From IMG/VR virus record IMGVR_UViG_3300010412_000079, positions 1-46,550 of that record: a stretch of DNA of 46,550 nucleotides. The stretch is one strand, 5' to 3'. Below, piece by piece: positions 8,098 to 15,849 of this stretch. Position 1 is the first letter of the stretch. Every line of letters begins with the position of its first letter. The DNA is from a virus. The notes beneath the pieces are model-generated. The model saw nothing but the letters and a program-made list of their open reading frames with translations. It was not told the origin of the DNA and did no database searches. The translations under genes and the position numbers were made by a program.

Positions 8098-8589
8098 ATG
8101 ATCACTATCACAAAGAAACTTACCACTGAAACCAGTCACCGTCTCACTAACCACCATGGCAAGTGTGCACACTTGCACGGACACACTTACCGGTGGGAAG
8201 TGGAACTCACGTGCCAGGATGGGGACGATGGTCTGGACGTCAGAGGTATGGTGGTGGATTTCTCGGACTTGAAGTACGCCATGAAAAATGTCATTGGCGA
8301 GTACGATCACGCCCTCCTGCTGCACGACCAAGACACTGCAGCCGAGGTTCTGTCGTCAATGGCCGCCACTAACGGTTCTGCCCAAAACGTGGTCATATTA
8401 CCGTTCAACCCTACTGCCGAGAACCTCGCCAAGCACGCCGGGGAGCGTTTGCAGTCCTGGGTTAACTCCCACTTTGAACACTTCTCCATCAAAAACGTGT
8501 ATACTATTACGCGTGTCACCGTGTGTGAAACCGAGTCGAGTTGTGCAACTTGGACACCGGGTGACACGCACAACCAGGCGCAAGCCTAA
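8098..8589 (+). CDS. queD: 6-carboxy-tetrahydropterin synthase
   Basis: This 163-residue protein is a QueD/6-pyruvoyl-tetrahydropterin synthase homologue. The family converts dihydroneopterin triphosphate to 6-carboxy-tetrahydropterin, the step before QueE. The zinc ligands are His14, His27 and His29 (HLHGHTY), Cys23 is the expected catalytic thiol, and Asp70-His71 (EYDHALL) and PTAEN match family motifs. A GGAG Shine-Dalgarno precedes the ATG. No FolE is present, so the substrate must come from host GTP cyclohydrolase. It sits with queE and the DpdA-like gene, pointing to a DNA-modification pathway. Confidence 0.9.
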   Translation: MITITKKLTTETSHRLTNHHGKCAHLHGHTYRWEVELTCQDGDDGLDVRGMVVDFSDLKYAMKNVIGEYDHALLLHDQDTAAEVLSSMAATNGSAQNVVILPFNPTAENLAKHAGERLQSWVNSHFEHFSIKNVYTITRVTVCETESSCATWTPGDTHNQAQA

Positions 8590-8635
8590 TTCACAGCAAC
8601 AACCGGGCATTAACCCTGCTACAAGGAGAAATCAC

Positions 8636-8935
8636 ATGACACAGCAAGAGCTCGATTTTGGCCTGATGACCACCACTATGGTTCGCACCCCGGATGGCCT
8701 GATGTTTGACAGCGCCGAGGCCGCCCGTGCGCACATGGTCGCCCTTGCCAGCGAGGACGAGATCAACGCGTATCTGGCCCAGAGCTCGCACAACCCGCGG
8801 GCATACACCCGCGCGAGCCGGACCATTAAGAGCTGGTTGGCTTGGAAGGCCAACGGTAGCCCCGGGTTGGCCGAGGCAAAGGCAGCAAAGGAAGCTGAGG
8901 AAGCGCAGAAAGCAAACGACGAGGGCGGCAGCTAA
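8636..8935 (+). CDS. Small unknown protein between queD and queE
   Basis: The product is 99 residues with AAGGAG before the ATG. The N-terminal part is acidic; the middle has a helical Arg/Lys segment (about 58-80); the C-terminal 25 residues are an Ala/Glu/Lys low-complexity helix. I do not recognise the family. Its place inside the 7-deazaguanine cluster makes an accessory role possible. Confidence 0.75.
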   Translation: MTQQELDFGLMTTTMVRTPDGLMFDSAEAARAHMVALASEDEINAYLAQSSHNPRAYTRASRTIKSWLAWKANGSPGLAEAKAAKEAEEAQKANDEGGS

Positions 8936-8955
8936 CCGGCGTAGTTAGCACACAT

Positions 8956-8973
8956 CCACGCATATCTGCGTGG
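8956..8973 (+). other. Hairpin, first of two before queE
   Basis: CCACGCA pairs with TGCGTGG around TATC. It is followed by TCTCCTT, so weak terminator activity is possible, but there is no true U run. Confidence 0.65.
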
Positions 8974-8981
8974 GTCTCCTT

Positions 8982-9006
8982 ACAGAGCGCCCTAGTGGCG
9001 CTCTGT
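8982..9006 (+). other. Hairpin, second of two before queE
   Basis: A perfect 10-bp stem (ACAGAGCGCC with GGCGCTCTGT) has a CTAGT loop. It ends 18 bp before the queE start and just ahead of its GGGGG Shine-Dalgarno. Confidence 0.8.
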
Positions 9007-9024
9007 CAACTTAGGGGGTACGAA

Positions 9025-9762
9025 ATGACAAAGCTAGTAGTGAAGCGGGTGTTCAGAACCATGCAAGGGGAGGGTCCGTTCGCTGGGCAACAAGCAGTGT
9101 TTGTGCGCTTGGCTGCTTGTCCGTTGAGGTGTTTCTGGTGCGACACAGACTTCAGCCTTGTTGGTAGTATGCGGGTACGCTGGTTTGATTTGTTGCAGGA
9201 GGTGGAAACACTTGCCCGCCCTATGTGTAATCTGTGTGTAATCACGGGCGGTGAACCCCTGGTGCAACCGATAGCCCAGTTCTGTGCCGCACTGCTAAGG
9301 ATTGGTATGCGGGTGCAGGTAGAGACCAGTGGCATCCTGCACCAAGATCTTCCAGAAGAGGTTGACGTAGTGGTAAGCCCCAAGACACAGCGGGTACTTT
9401 ATAGGGGACCGGTGCGTGCTTGGAAGTATATTATTAGAGCCGGGGAAACCGCCCCACCACTAGAGTTGGCGGAACGGCCCGAGTACGTCTATGACGGGTT
9501 GCCCTACTACAGCACACAGCGCAAGGGTACCTACAGCAGGTTAGCAAGGCCCTGGGACTCGCACATGGGTCAGACTACAAGACTGGAAGGGCATATTCCA
9601 CTCGCTGATCGGCGCACGGTGTATGTGCAACCCTGCGATGAGGAGATACTTGGCGGTGGGTCAGCAGACAATCAGCTCAACATGCTCGAATGCCTAAACT
9701 CGGCGCGTCAGTTTGGTTACACCCTCGGCCTACAACTCCATAAAATCGCAGGGGTAGAATAA
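9025..9762 (+). CDS. queE: 7-carboxy-7-deazaguanine synthase (radical SAM)
   Basis: The protein has 245 residues. QueE enzymes use a 4Fe-4S cluster and S-adenosylmethionine to turn 6-carboxy-tetrahydropterin into 7-carboxy-7-deazaguanine (CDG). The cluster motif is C-x3-C-x2-C at Cys32, Cys36 and Cys39, with QGEGP at 14-18 and GGEP at 75-78. Length and motif order are typical. ATG 9025 is chosen because a GGGGG Shine-Dalgarno precedes it; the frame upstream has no good start. No QueC is encoded, so the chain stops at CDG unless host QueC completes preQ0. Confidence 0.93.
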   Translation: MTKLVVKRVFRTMQGEGPFAGQQAVFVRLAACPLRCFWCDTDFSLVGSMRVRWFDLLQEVETLARPMCNLCVITGGEPLVQPIAQFCAALLRIGMRVQVETSGILHQDLPEEVDVVVSPKTQRVLYRGPVRAWKYIIRAGETAPPLELAERPEYVYDGLPYYSTQRKGTYSRLARPWDSHMGQTTRLEGHIPLADRRTVYVQPCDEEILGGGSADNQLNMLECLNSARQFGYTLGLQLHKIAGVE

Positions 9763-9920
9763 TGAACAAAAAATACGTGCAAGCGCGTCACCTGTGTATG
9801 GAGTCAAGGGGTATGTGCAAATATTGGCACAGCACCGTTACCAACGCCCTGCGTGGGGTGTTGACCGAAAATGCTGCATCTCGAACTGAATTTCTTTCGC
9901 TGGCCAATACAAAGGGGTGA
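9762..9920 (+). CDS. Small 52-residue protein coupled to queE
   Basis: The ATG overlaps the queE stop as TAATG, so it is probably translated by re-initiation. The preceding AGGGGTAGAA in queE is its Shine-Dalgarno. The protein is basic with two Cys and many Arg/His/Lys residues in its first half. The next gene's GTG starts four bases after its stop. Function unknown. Confidence 0.6.
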   Translation: MNKKYVQARHLCMESRGMCKYWHSTVTNALRGVLTENAASRTEFLSLANTKG

Positions 9921-9923
9921 ACT

Positions 9924-10106
9924 GTGGACAAGTGGCAAGAAGTGTATGAGGACATGGTGCATGCGTGTATCGGCATGGAAAGCCAGCTAAACACGTGGGA
10001 GCATGGATTCTTGCAGAGCTTAATCGAACAGCTCTCCACGGGCAGGCAGCCGAGCGAAAAGCAAGTTAGAAAACTGGAGAGCATTCATGAACGGCTCTAC
10101 CGTTAA
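9924..10106 (+). CDS. Small helical protein, 60 residues
   Basis: GTG start with AAAGGGG seven bases upstream. The protein is predicted to be all helical, with TWEHGFLQSL in the middle and a charged C-terminal helix. It resembles short phage proteins of unknown function seen near nucleotide-metabolism genes, but I cannot name a family. Its 3' end overlaps the next gene by 20 bp. Confidence 0.65.
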   Translation: MDKWQEVYEDMVHACIGMESQLNTWEHGFLQSLIEQLSTGRQPSEKQVRKLESIHERLYR

Positions 10107-10350
10107 GCAACCACCCACCCGCGATGAGGTGGAACGAGCGTTCTTGGCCGACCTGCGTGCGCTGCTGGTCAAGTATGGTAGTCATACTGCGTTGGATGCC
10201 GATAACTACTACCAAGGATACGCTGAGTGTGGTCAAGACATAAGAATGACTGTTACCATTGAAGCTAAATACGACAAATATAATAACATGGTGTCTCCAA
10301 TGGTTTTAATAGACCTCGGCGAGTACTTCACTGCCGAGACAGACAGATAA
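10087..10350 (+). CDS. Unknown 87-residue protein before the DpdA-like gene
   Basis: The N-terminal 35 residues look helical; the rest is a compact, beta-rich acidic segment with several Tyr. It overlaps the preceding gene and is followed by a hairpin. No recognised motif. Position suggests it is part of the modification and replication operon. Confidence 0.7.
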   Translation: MNGSTVKQPPTRDEVERAFLADLRALLVKYGSHTALDADNYYQGYAECGQDIRMTVTIEAKYDKYNNMVSPMVLIDLGEYFTAETDR

Positions 10351-10359
10351 GCAGCAACC

Positions 10360-10377
10360 ACCGCCCTCCGGGGCGGT
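10360..10377 (+). other. Hairpin before the DpdA-like gene
   Basis: ACCGCCC pairs with GGGCGGT around TCCG. No U tract. It lies 19 bp before the chosen start of the DpdA-like gene. Confidence 0.7.
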
Positions 10378-10396
10378 CAACATGATTGGAGGTCGT

Positions 10397-11338
10397 ATGG
10401 ACGTCTACTTTTCGGGTGTAGGCAGGGGGATAAGCTGCACTGGTGCGTTACTGTACGAGCAGTTAGCAGCCGAGGTACCTTGCAAGCTCAATTCGTGTCA
10501 CGGCAAGTATATGGCCGAGGCTGTCCTGTGGGGTAACGTAGTGCCTGAGACCGGCAAAGAAGGCAGGAAGCTGATGCTTGACTCCGGTGCCTTCACTGCG
10601 TGGTCCCTAGGCAGTGAGGCTACCTTAGAGGACCTGTTGCCCCGCTACCAGCGAATTCTTTCCTTGTGCGAGCACAAGTTTGGCGAGGTGTGGATGATTA
10701 ACTTAGACGTGATCCCGGGGCGCCGGAGGGGTCCACCACCCACTCCAAGCGAGATACAACAAGCACTGGACACCAGCGACGCTAACTACGAAAAACTCCG
10801 AGGAGAGCTAGGCGACCGGGTGATCCCGGTTTACCATTTGGGCGAAGACGGGCAGCGGTTTGATTACCTAGCCAGTATTAGCCACTACGTGTGCGTAGCA
10901 CCAGGTCAAGATATAAACCAGACCACCCGTGTTAGGTGGTCTCGCGAAACGGTCAACGGGGCTGGTGTTCGCACACACGGGTTAGCAGCCACGGGCGATA
11001 CCATGCTGCGAACTATAACGTGGCACAGCGTGGATAGCTCCGCGTGGCTAGTGTCATCTGGGAAAGGTGATATTATGCTGCATGACGGCGAAAAACTACA
11101 TGAAGTAGCCATAAGCAACGAAAGTCCGCGTCGCAAGAAAATGGACCGACACTATACCAACATGACCAAGCCAGAGCAGCAGCGCATTGACCAGATGCTG
11201 GCTAGTTATGGGTTCACACCCGATCAAGCAGCCACTGATTACATGGTGCGCCGCTACGTGTGCATGAAGGAAACCTTGCGGTGGGTAAATAGCATGGATG
11301 TTCAACCGGTGCATGAATTGGGGTTATTCGCACTATGA
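10397..11338 (+). CDS. dpdA: DpdA-like 7-deazaguanine DNA transglycosylase
   Basis: The 313-residue protein looks like a member of the tRNA-guanine transglycosylase superfamily of the phage DpdA type, which exchanges guanine in DNA for a 7-deazaguanine base. Supporting motifs are LDSGAF with Asp62, NLD at 102-104, HGLAATG at 194-200 and SVDSSAW with Asp213; the two Asp are the expected catalytic pair. It lacks the Cys-zinc C-terminus of bacterial TGT, which fits a DNA rather than tRNA substrate. ATG 10397 is preferred over 10382 because GGAGG lies between them. It shares an operon with queD and queE and overlaps the clamp-like gene by four bases. The exact DpdA subfamily is uncertain. Confidence 0.82.
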   Translation: MDVYFSGVGRGISCTGALLYEQLAAEVPCKLNSCHGKYMAEAVLWGNVVPETGKEGRKLMLDSGAFTAWSLGSEATLEDLLPRYQRILSLCEHKFGEVWMINLDVIPGRRRGPPPTPSEIQQALDTSDANYEKLRGELGDRVIPVYHLGEDGQRFDYLASISHYVCVAPGQDINQTTRVRWSRETVNGAGVRTHGLAATGDTMLRTITWHSVDSSAWLVSSGKGDIMLHDGEKLHEVAISNESPRRKKMDRHYTNMTKPEQQRIDQMLASYGFTPDQAATDYMVRRYVCMKETLRWVNSMDVQPVHELGLFAL

Positions 11339-12333
11339 AACAACAACTCGCATTCGTCCGAGGTGCACTAGCCAAGAAAGACTTGGTGCCCGTACTAAAC
11401 CACTTCCATATATACAACGGCAGGATACAAGGTGGCAACGGTAGGTTGAGCATAGACACCCCCTGTGAAGAGTTAGCGGGGCTGAATGTTACCGTCCCAG
11501 GCGAGCGTTTCCTGCGTGCTATTGATGCCTGTGACGGCGAGCCAACCTTCAAGGTCACAGAGGCCAACAGCTTAATGGTTAAGCGTGGTCGGCTGAACAT
11601 ACGTCTACCACTGCTCCCTCAGGATAGTTATCCACGCGCTCAACTGAGCGACGCGGGGGAGCGCATTCAAACAACCGGATCTTTGTTAGGCGTCTTGCGT
11701 GCGCTTGAACCGTTCATTGGTGATGACGCGAGCCGCCCCTGGTCGTGTGGGGTATTACTCAAAGGTGGTTACGCTTACGCTACCAACAACATATCCTTGG
11801 TTAGGATTGAGTGCCCTTACACCAACCCGGACCAGGAAATAGTTCTACCCTCCTACACCATTGATGAGCTATTACGCATTAGCCAGGAACCCACCTGGAT
11901 CAGCATACCAACCAACCAACACAGTATAGTGTTCGGCTATTCCAGTGGTGCGTGGTTGCAAAGCCTGTTAATTGACCTGCGTTGGCCCGACGTTGACAAA
12001 CGACTAACCACACAAAGCACCGAACAAGCGGTCACTGGCGTTGACCTAAAGACACTGACAGCAGCCATACAAAAAATCTCGCCGTTCTGCAGCGACAAGC
12101 ATAACCCAGTGGTGCTATTGAGCGAGCAGGGGGTGTCTACGGTAGAGGCTGCTACATGGGCGGAGGTGGGTGGATTAGCGCTACCGCAAGCCAAGTTCAG
12201 AGCTGACACCCTGTTGCCAGTGCTGGCAGTGTCTCATACTGTTGACTTCTCGTTTTGGCCTAGGCCGTGCCCGTTTGCCAGCAGCGACCTTATTGGTATC
12301 ATCGTTGGAGTACGTGACAATGTCGCGGGCTGA
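11335..12333 (+). CDS. DNA sliding-clamp-like protein (DnaN type)
   Basis: The product is 332 residues, a little shorter than bacterial beta clamp (about 366). The strand-helix pattern, a conserved-looking VTVPGERFLRAIDAC segment at about 50-65, and later repeats of the same fold fit the three-domain clamp. It would encircle DNA and hold the polymerase. Its ATG overlaps the DpdA-like stop (ATGA) and its end overlaps the polymerase start by 14 bp, so the three are translationally linked. No clamp-loader genes are visible; host loader would be needed. Assignment rests on fold-level similarity. Confidence 0.7.
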   Translation: MKQQLAFVRGALAKKDLVPVLNHFHIYNGRIQGGNGRLSIDTPCEELAGLNVTVPGERFLRAIDACDGEPTFKVTEANSLMVKRGRLNIRLPLLPQDSYPRAQLSDAGERIQTTGSLLGVLRALEPFIGDDASRPWSCGVLLKGGYAYATNNISLVRIECPYTNPDQEIVLPSYTIDELLRISQEPTWISIPTNQHSIVFGYSSGAWLQSLLIDLRWPDVDKRLTTQSTEQAVTGVDLKTLTAAIQKISPFCSDKHNPVVLLSEQGVSTVEAATWAEVGGLALPQAKFRADTLLPVLAVSHTVDFSFWPRPCPFASSDLIGIIVGVRDNVAG

Positions 12334-14371
12334 TGCGGTAGGTATGTTCTGGCAGGATTTCGCTGTCGCGCGTGAAACCAAACAGCAGCGAGCACGCGCC
12401 GACCTCACCATGCCGAGCATCCCAGACACCGGGTGGCGCCCACCCACTAGCTTCCCAAGGTTGGAAGCTGCGAAGGCGCTGAGCATTGACGTTGAGACCC
12501 GGGACAAAGGGTTAGAGCAGGGGTTAGGCCCTGGTTGGTGCTTTCCAGACGGCGGCTACCTGGTGGGTATTTCAGTCTGTACGCACGACGGGTACAGGTG
12601 GTACTTTCCAATGCGCCATGAGGTGGGTGGCGGTAACTTGAATCCTGCTGCGGTACTGGCTTGGGCAAAGGACGAGTTCGGTAGGGAAAACCAACCAAAG
12701 ATAGGGGCGCAACTACTGTATGACTTGGGGTGGTTATTAGCGGAGGGGGTTACAGTACGCGGCGAACTGCATGATGCGCAGTACGCCGAGCCCTTATTAG
12801 ACGAGCATGCTCGCAGCTACTCGCTAGGGGCGCTATCCGAGCGGTATGCTTTAACGGTGAAGGGTAAGGGCGAGGCCGAGGAGTCGCTATACCAGTGGCT
12901 GTCTATGGCGTATGGTGGAGAACCTACCCGCAGGGCGCAAGCCGGTAACATTTATCGGTCCCCCGTTGCATTAGCCGGCCCCTACGCCGAGCAGGACGCG
13001 GTATTACCGTTTCACCTAGTGCGCAAGCAGATCAAGCATCTCAAGGAACAGGGGTTGTATGACCTTTATCGTATGGAATGCGACCTGATACCAGTGTACC
13101 TCGCAATGCGCCTTGCTGGTATACGCGTTGACCACGAGGAGGCACAGCGTACAGCCGATCGGTTTGAGCGCGAAGAGCGCGAGTGGTATACCAAACTAGG
13201 ACCGGGTGCAAATGTCAACTCCGTTGACTGGTTGCAACGTGCATTTGATAAGGAGGGGATAGTGTACCCACGCACGGCACCCAGCAAGGCGCACCCACAG
13301 GGTAGAGCCAGCTTTACTGACCTGTTCCTGCAGAACGCTCCTGGTGACTTACCAGCAGCCATCCGAGCTATACGCAGGTTACAGAAAGCACGTGGCACGT
13401 TCCTAGATGGGTATATCCTGAACAAACACCGGGATGGGTATGTACACGGCGAGTTCCACCCACTACGTTCTGACCACAGCGGCACCATTAGCGGGCGGTT
13501 GAGTAGCTCAAACCCAAACCTACAGAACATACCAGCACGCGATCCCGAAATGAAACAGTGTGTTCGTGGCTTGTTTGTGCCGGACACAAAAGACAGCTAC
13601 ATCTTTGCACCTGACTACAGCCAAATTGAGTACAGACTCATGGTCGGTAAGGCTGTTGGACCGGGTGCCGAAGAAGCACGCCAGAACTACAGAAACAACC
13701 CAGACACTGATTACCATCGATATGTACAACAACGGGTCAAGGACCTGCTAGGGATTGAACTACCGCGAAAACCCATTAAGAATATAAACTTCGGGATTAT
13801 ATTCGGGATGGGAGAAGCTAAGCTGCGTGCAATGTTGGGGTTGGATGAAGCAGCGGCGAGTCAGTTCTTTGACGCGTATCACGCAGGTGTACCGTTCGCA
13901 CGCCCCACCCGCGAGGCTGCTACCAAAGCAGCCGACCGACGCGGGTACATCACAACCGTACTTGGTAGGAGGGCGCGTTTCCCACACTGGGAAACCAAGG
14001 ATTGGAAGCAGTCACGCAAGGATGGGTGGTTCCTGTATGACCAAGCGGCGGAGAAGTACGGCCCATATGCAATTCGGCGTGCACGCACACATAAGGCGTT
14101 GAACGCATACACGCAAGGGTCGGGTGGGGACATACTTAAAAAGGCGATGTTGCTGTGCTGGCGCGAGCTGGGGCTGGCACCTCGTATAAACGTGCATGAC
14201 GAGCTGGTGTTTGTGCTACCACGTGGGGCAGTGGGTGCAAGTAACGAGGCGGATATTGTGAGGATTATGGCCGGTGCAGTGGACATAGGGGTCCCCTTGC
14301 TGGTTAGCTCCCAGCGTGGGGAAAGCTGGGGGGCCGTGTCCGAGAAGGGTACACTGCCAGGTATGTGCTGA
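12320..14371 (+). CDS. Family A DNA polymerase with 3'-5' exonuclease domain
   Basis: The 683-residue replicative polymerase has a DEDD-type exonuclease motif DxE at 57-59. Its polymerase motif A is DYSQIEYRL starting at Asp432, motif B is near 480-495 (RKPIKNINFG then FGMGEAK), and motif C is HDE at 626-628. ATG 12320 is chosen over an upstream in-frame ATG (12242) because GGAG lies ten bases before it and the longer version would overlap the clamp gene by 92 bp. It is the last gene of the operon that starts at 7157. A polymerase made beside DpdA-like and clamp-like proteins suggests the modification is applied to newly replicated phage DNA. Confidence 0.95.
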   Translation: MSRADAVGMFWQDFAVARETKQQRARADLTMPSIPDTGWRPPTSFPRLEAAKALSIDVETRDKGLEQGLGPGWCFPDGGYLVGISVCTHDGYRWYFPMRHEVGGGNLNPAAVLAWAKDEFGRENQPKIGAQLLYDLGWLLAEGVTVRGELHDAQYAEPLLDEHARSYSLGALSERYALTVKGKGEAEESLYQWLSMAYGGEPTRRAQAGNIYRSPVALAGPYAEQDAVLPFHLVRKQIKHLKEQGLYDLYRMECDLIPVYLAMRLAGIRVDHEEAQRTADRFEREEREWYTKLGPGANVNSVDWLQRAFDKEGIVYPRTAPSKAHPQGRASFTDLFLQNAPGDLPAAIRAIRRLQKARGTFLDGYILNKHRDGYVHGEFHPLRSDHSGTISGRLSSSNPNLQNIPARDPEMKQCVRGLFVPDTKDSYIFAPDYSQIEYRLMVGKAVGPGAEEARQNYRNNPDTDYHRYVQQRVKDLLGIELPRKPIKNINFGIIFGMGEAKLRAMLGLDEAAASQFFDAYHAGVPFARPTREAATKAADRRGYITTVLGRRARFPHWETKDWKQSRKDGWFLYDQAAEKYGPYAIRRARTHKALNAYTQGSGGDILKKAMLLCWRELGLAPRINVHDELVFVLPRGAVGASNEADIVRIMAGAVDIGVPLLVSSQRGESWGAVSEKGTLPGMC

Positions 14372-14413
14372 GCTTGGAGGGGGCTATCGTGGGCGATGTT
14401 CTGATAGTGAATT

Positions 14414-14446
14414 GCAATTGTACCTTTAAACCCACTAAGGTACTAT
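14414..14446 (+). promoter_or_regulatory. Early promoter with palindrome, second of four
   Basis: GCAATTGTAC contains -35 TTGTAC (14418-14423). A 17-bp spacer leads to TACTAT (14441-14446). The arrangement and the downstream ACAGTC match the promoter at 7071. Predicted start is near 14453, at the base of a hairpin. Confidence 0.72.
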
Positions 14447-14453
14447 ACAGTCA

Positions 14454-14476
14454 TGGTGGCGCACGGGGTGCCACCA
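14454..14476 (+). other. Hairpin at the predicted 5' end, ACGGG loop
   Basis: TGGTGGC pairs with GCCACCA and an inner G-T and C-G pair extend it, leaving loop ACGGG. Apart from one G-T pair, the hairpin tip matches that at 7110, which suggests a shared leader element. Confidence 0.75.
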
Positions 14477-14494
14477 GAGCCATGGGGAACAAAG

Positions 14495-14740
14495 ATGGAC
14501 GAGCAGATCAACCGCAGAACTACCGCTTTCATAGTCGAGCCGCAGTACGCAGCCGAGCTGGAGAGTTTTCTCCACAACAACACGGACGTGGAAGAGTGGC
14601 ACCAAGTACAGACCAGGGTTGCACAGAACCAAGTGGGGTTAAGCCGCTTGTATGTTGCGGTGTGCTTTGAAGACTGCACCACTCTGGTTGAGCGCAAGTG
14701 GAACAAGCGGATCAAGGCACTGCGCAAGGCAGCAGCGTAG
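14495..14740 (+). CDS. Unknown 81-residue protein
   Basis: The first gene after the promoter at 14414. ATG 14495 is chosen because the upstream in-frame ATG at 14453 would coincide with the transcript start. The protein is an alpha/beta mix with a basic C-terminal helix. No known motif. Confidence 0.65.
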   Translation: MDEQINRRTTAFIVEPQYAAELESFLHNNTDVEEWHQVQTRVAQNQVGLSRLYVAVCFEDCTTLVERKWNKRIKALRKAAA

Positions 14741-14748
14741 ACACTGCA

Positions 14749-14768
14749 GGGGGTGGCCACCCACCCCC
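14749..14768 (+). other. Intercistronic hairpin, 8-bp perfect stem
   Basis: GGGGGTGG pairs with CCACCCCC around CCAC. No U tract; 48 bp before the regulator start. Confidence 0.7.
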
Positions 14769-14816
14769 ATCGGCTCGTTGTAGTGCTATTCATGGGACAA
14801 CTAATAGGAGCATCCA

Positions 14817-15170
14817 ATGCCTCGTACTACCTTCGCCCTAACTGATCCAGAAAGGGCTTACCTGTACCGTCGCAGGCTGAGCGCCACTCAGCGTCAGATG
14901 CACGTTGCCTTCGGAGAGAACTGGGGGCGGATAGAGCGTAACGAGGCTACGGCCTCTGACCGCACTCGCGCTAAGCTCGCGGCTATGCCACCGCCACACA
15001 CCGGCGAACTGTGTTCAATCCTGCGCAGGAGACAAGGGCTTACCTTGAACCAGCTTGCCACTGAACTACACTGCTCACACGTCACGCTTATTGCCAAGGA
15101 GTTCTACGGCGGAGAGTCCGCCGCTCCCGTCTTGGCCTATCTACAACAGAGGATCAACAATAATGCATAA
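14817..15170 (+). CDS. Two-HTH DNA-binding regulator, XRE-like
   Basis: The product is 117 residues. Residues about 8-50 and 62-100 each read as a helix-turn-helix of the lambda-repressor/XRE type; the second, with RRRQGLTLNQLATEL, is the clearer. Two HTH units in one small protein suggest binding of an inverted repeat. An AGGAG Shine-Dalgarno is present. It lies between the palindrome promoters at 14414 and 15349, so it is a good candidate to read that palindrome; this is inference. Confidence 0.7.
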   Translation: MPRTTFALTDPERAYLYRRRLSATQRQMHVAFGENWGRIERNEATASDRTRAKLAAMPPPHTGELCSILRRRQGLTLNQLATELHCSHVTLIAKEFYGGESAAPVLAYLQQRINNNA

Positions 15171-15336
15171 GCCAAACAACCGGGTCAGACCAATGACACC
15201 CAATCCAAAGAGGAACGACTATCTTGGCCCACAACCCACCGAAGAAGAAAAGCTCCACCGCAAAGCCACCCTAATGAATGAGCTTTTAGCCGAACGTCGA
15301 GCCATGGTCGCCATGTTGAGTGACCCATACGACTAA
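15163..15336 (+). CDS. Small 57-residue protein after the regulator
   Basis: ATG overlaps the regulator's end by eight bases with GAGG upstream. The N-terminus is basic and Pro/Asn-rich; the rest is one charged helix. Function unknown; it may act with the regulator. Confidence 0.6.
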   Translation: MHKPNNRVRPMTPNPKRNDYLGPQPTEEEKLHRKATLMNELLAERRAMVAMLSDPYD

Positions 15337-15348
15337 AGGTGTCATAAG

Positions 15349-15389
15349 TACAATTGATTGTACTTTATTGCCTGGGTGACACATACTAT
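15349..15389 (+). promoter_or_regulatory. Early promoter with interrupted palindrome, third of four
   Basis: TACAATTGATTGTA is an inverted pair (TACAAT and ATTGTA) overlapping TTGTAC at 15358-15363. TACTAT follows at 15384-15389, a 20-bp spacing that is longer than ideal; CATACT at spacing 18 is an alternative. Start predicted at about 15396, again at a hairpin. Confidence 0.62.
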
Positions 15390-15394
15390 AACCA

Positions 15395-15418
15395 TGCCAG
15401 GGGATGGTACCCCTGGCA
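15395..15418 (+). other. Hairpin at the predicted 5' end of the microprotein transcript
   Basis: TGCCAGGGG pairs perfectly with CCCCTGGCA around ATGGTA. It lies 20 bp before the start of the 30-codon gene. No U tract. Confidence 0.75.
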
Positions 15419-15438
15419 AGGCAACCAAGGAGAGCACC

Positions 15439-15531
15439 ATGACAAAGCTTACCGCCATAGTGGTTACGATCGTATTGTTGAACGCACTGGTTGATGCCAT
15501 TGTGTCGGCGTTGCAGACCGTTGCACAGTAA
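15439..15531 (+). CDS. 30-residue hydrophobic membrane microprotein
   Basis: A 31-codon frame with a strong AAGGAGAG Shine-Dalgarno and the first position after the promoter at 15349. Residues 5-25 are almost all Val/Ile/Leu/Ala, enough for one transmembrane helix, with a Lys near the N-terminus. It could be a holin-like, membrane-depolarising or host-takeover peptide. The promoter, leader hairpin and ribosome site argue it is real. Confidence 0.65.
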   Translation: MTKLTAIVVTIVLLNALVDAIVSALQTVAQ

Positions 15532-15565
15532 GGTCACTAACGGCCATTTACCAAGGGGATAGCGC

Positions 15566-15799
15566 ATGAAAACCATACCTAATTACGCGGGCGATCTACT
15601 GCAAAGCAATGACGGGCGCTTGTTCCGTAAGACAGACGCCAGCGAGAAGCACCTTTGCAACCTTGAGTGGGCGCAAAGTTTGTTGGCAGCCCCCGACGTG
15701 ATTTGGATTAATGGCAAACATTCCCATGTGGTTGCTGCCCGTATGCTGGAAAAGGCAGAAGATCATCTGTTGAACTGGCGCGTGTTTCAAGCAGGGTGA
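15566..15799 (+). CDS. Unknown 77-residue protein
   Basis: AAGGGG precedes the ATG. The protein is a compact alpha/beta mix with several Trp and His in the second half. No recognised family. Co-transcribed with the microprotein by position. Confidence 0.65.
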   Translation: MKTIPNYAGDLLQSNDGRLFRKTDASEKHLCNLEWAQSLLAAPDVIWINGKHSHVVAARMLEKAEDHLLNWRVFQAG

Positions 15800-15812
15800 G
15801 CAACCGTGACCT

Positions 15813-15843
15813 GCGGAGAACTAGCGGAAAGCTAGTTCTCCGC
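15813..15843 (+). other. Perfect 13-bp hairpin with GGAAA loop
   Basis: GCGGAGAACTAGC pairs with its exact complement across GGAAA. There is no U tract. Its left arm and loop match (17 of 18 bases) the start of the gene at 16184, so part of it looks like a duplicated gene fragment. Confidence 0.8.
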
Positions 15844-15849
15844 GGGGCT

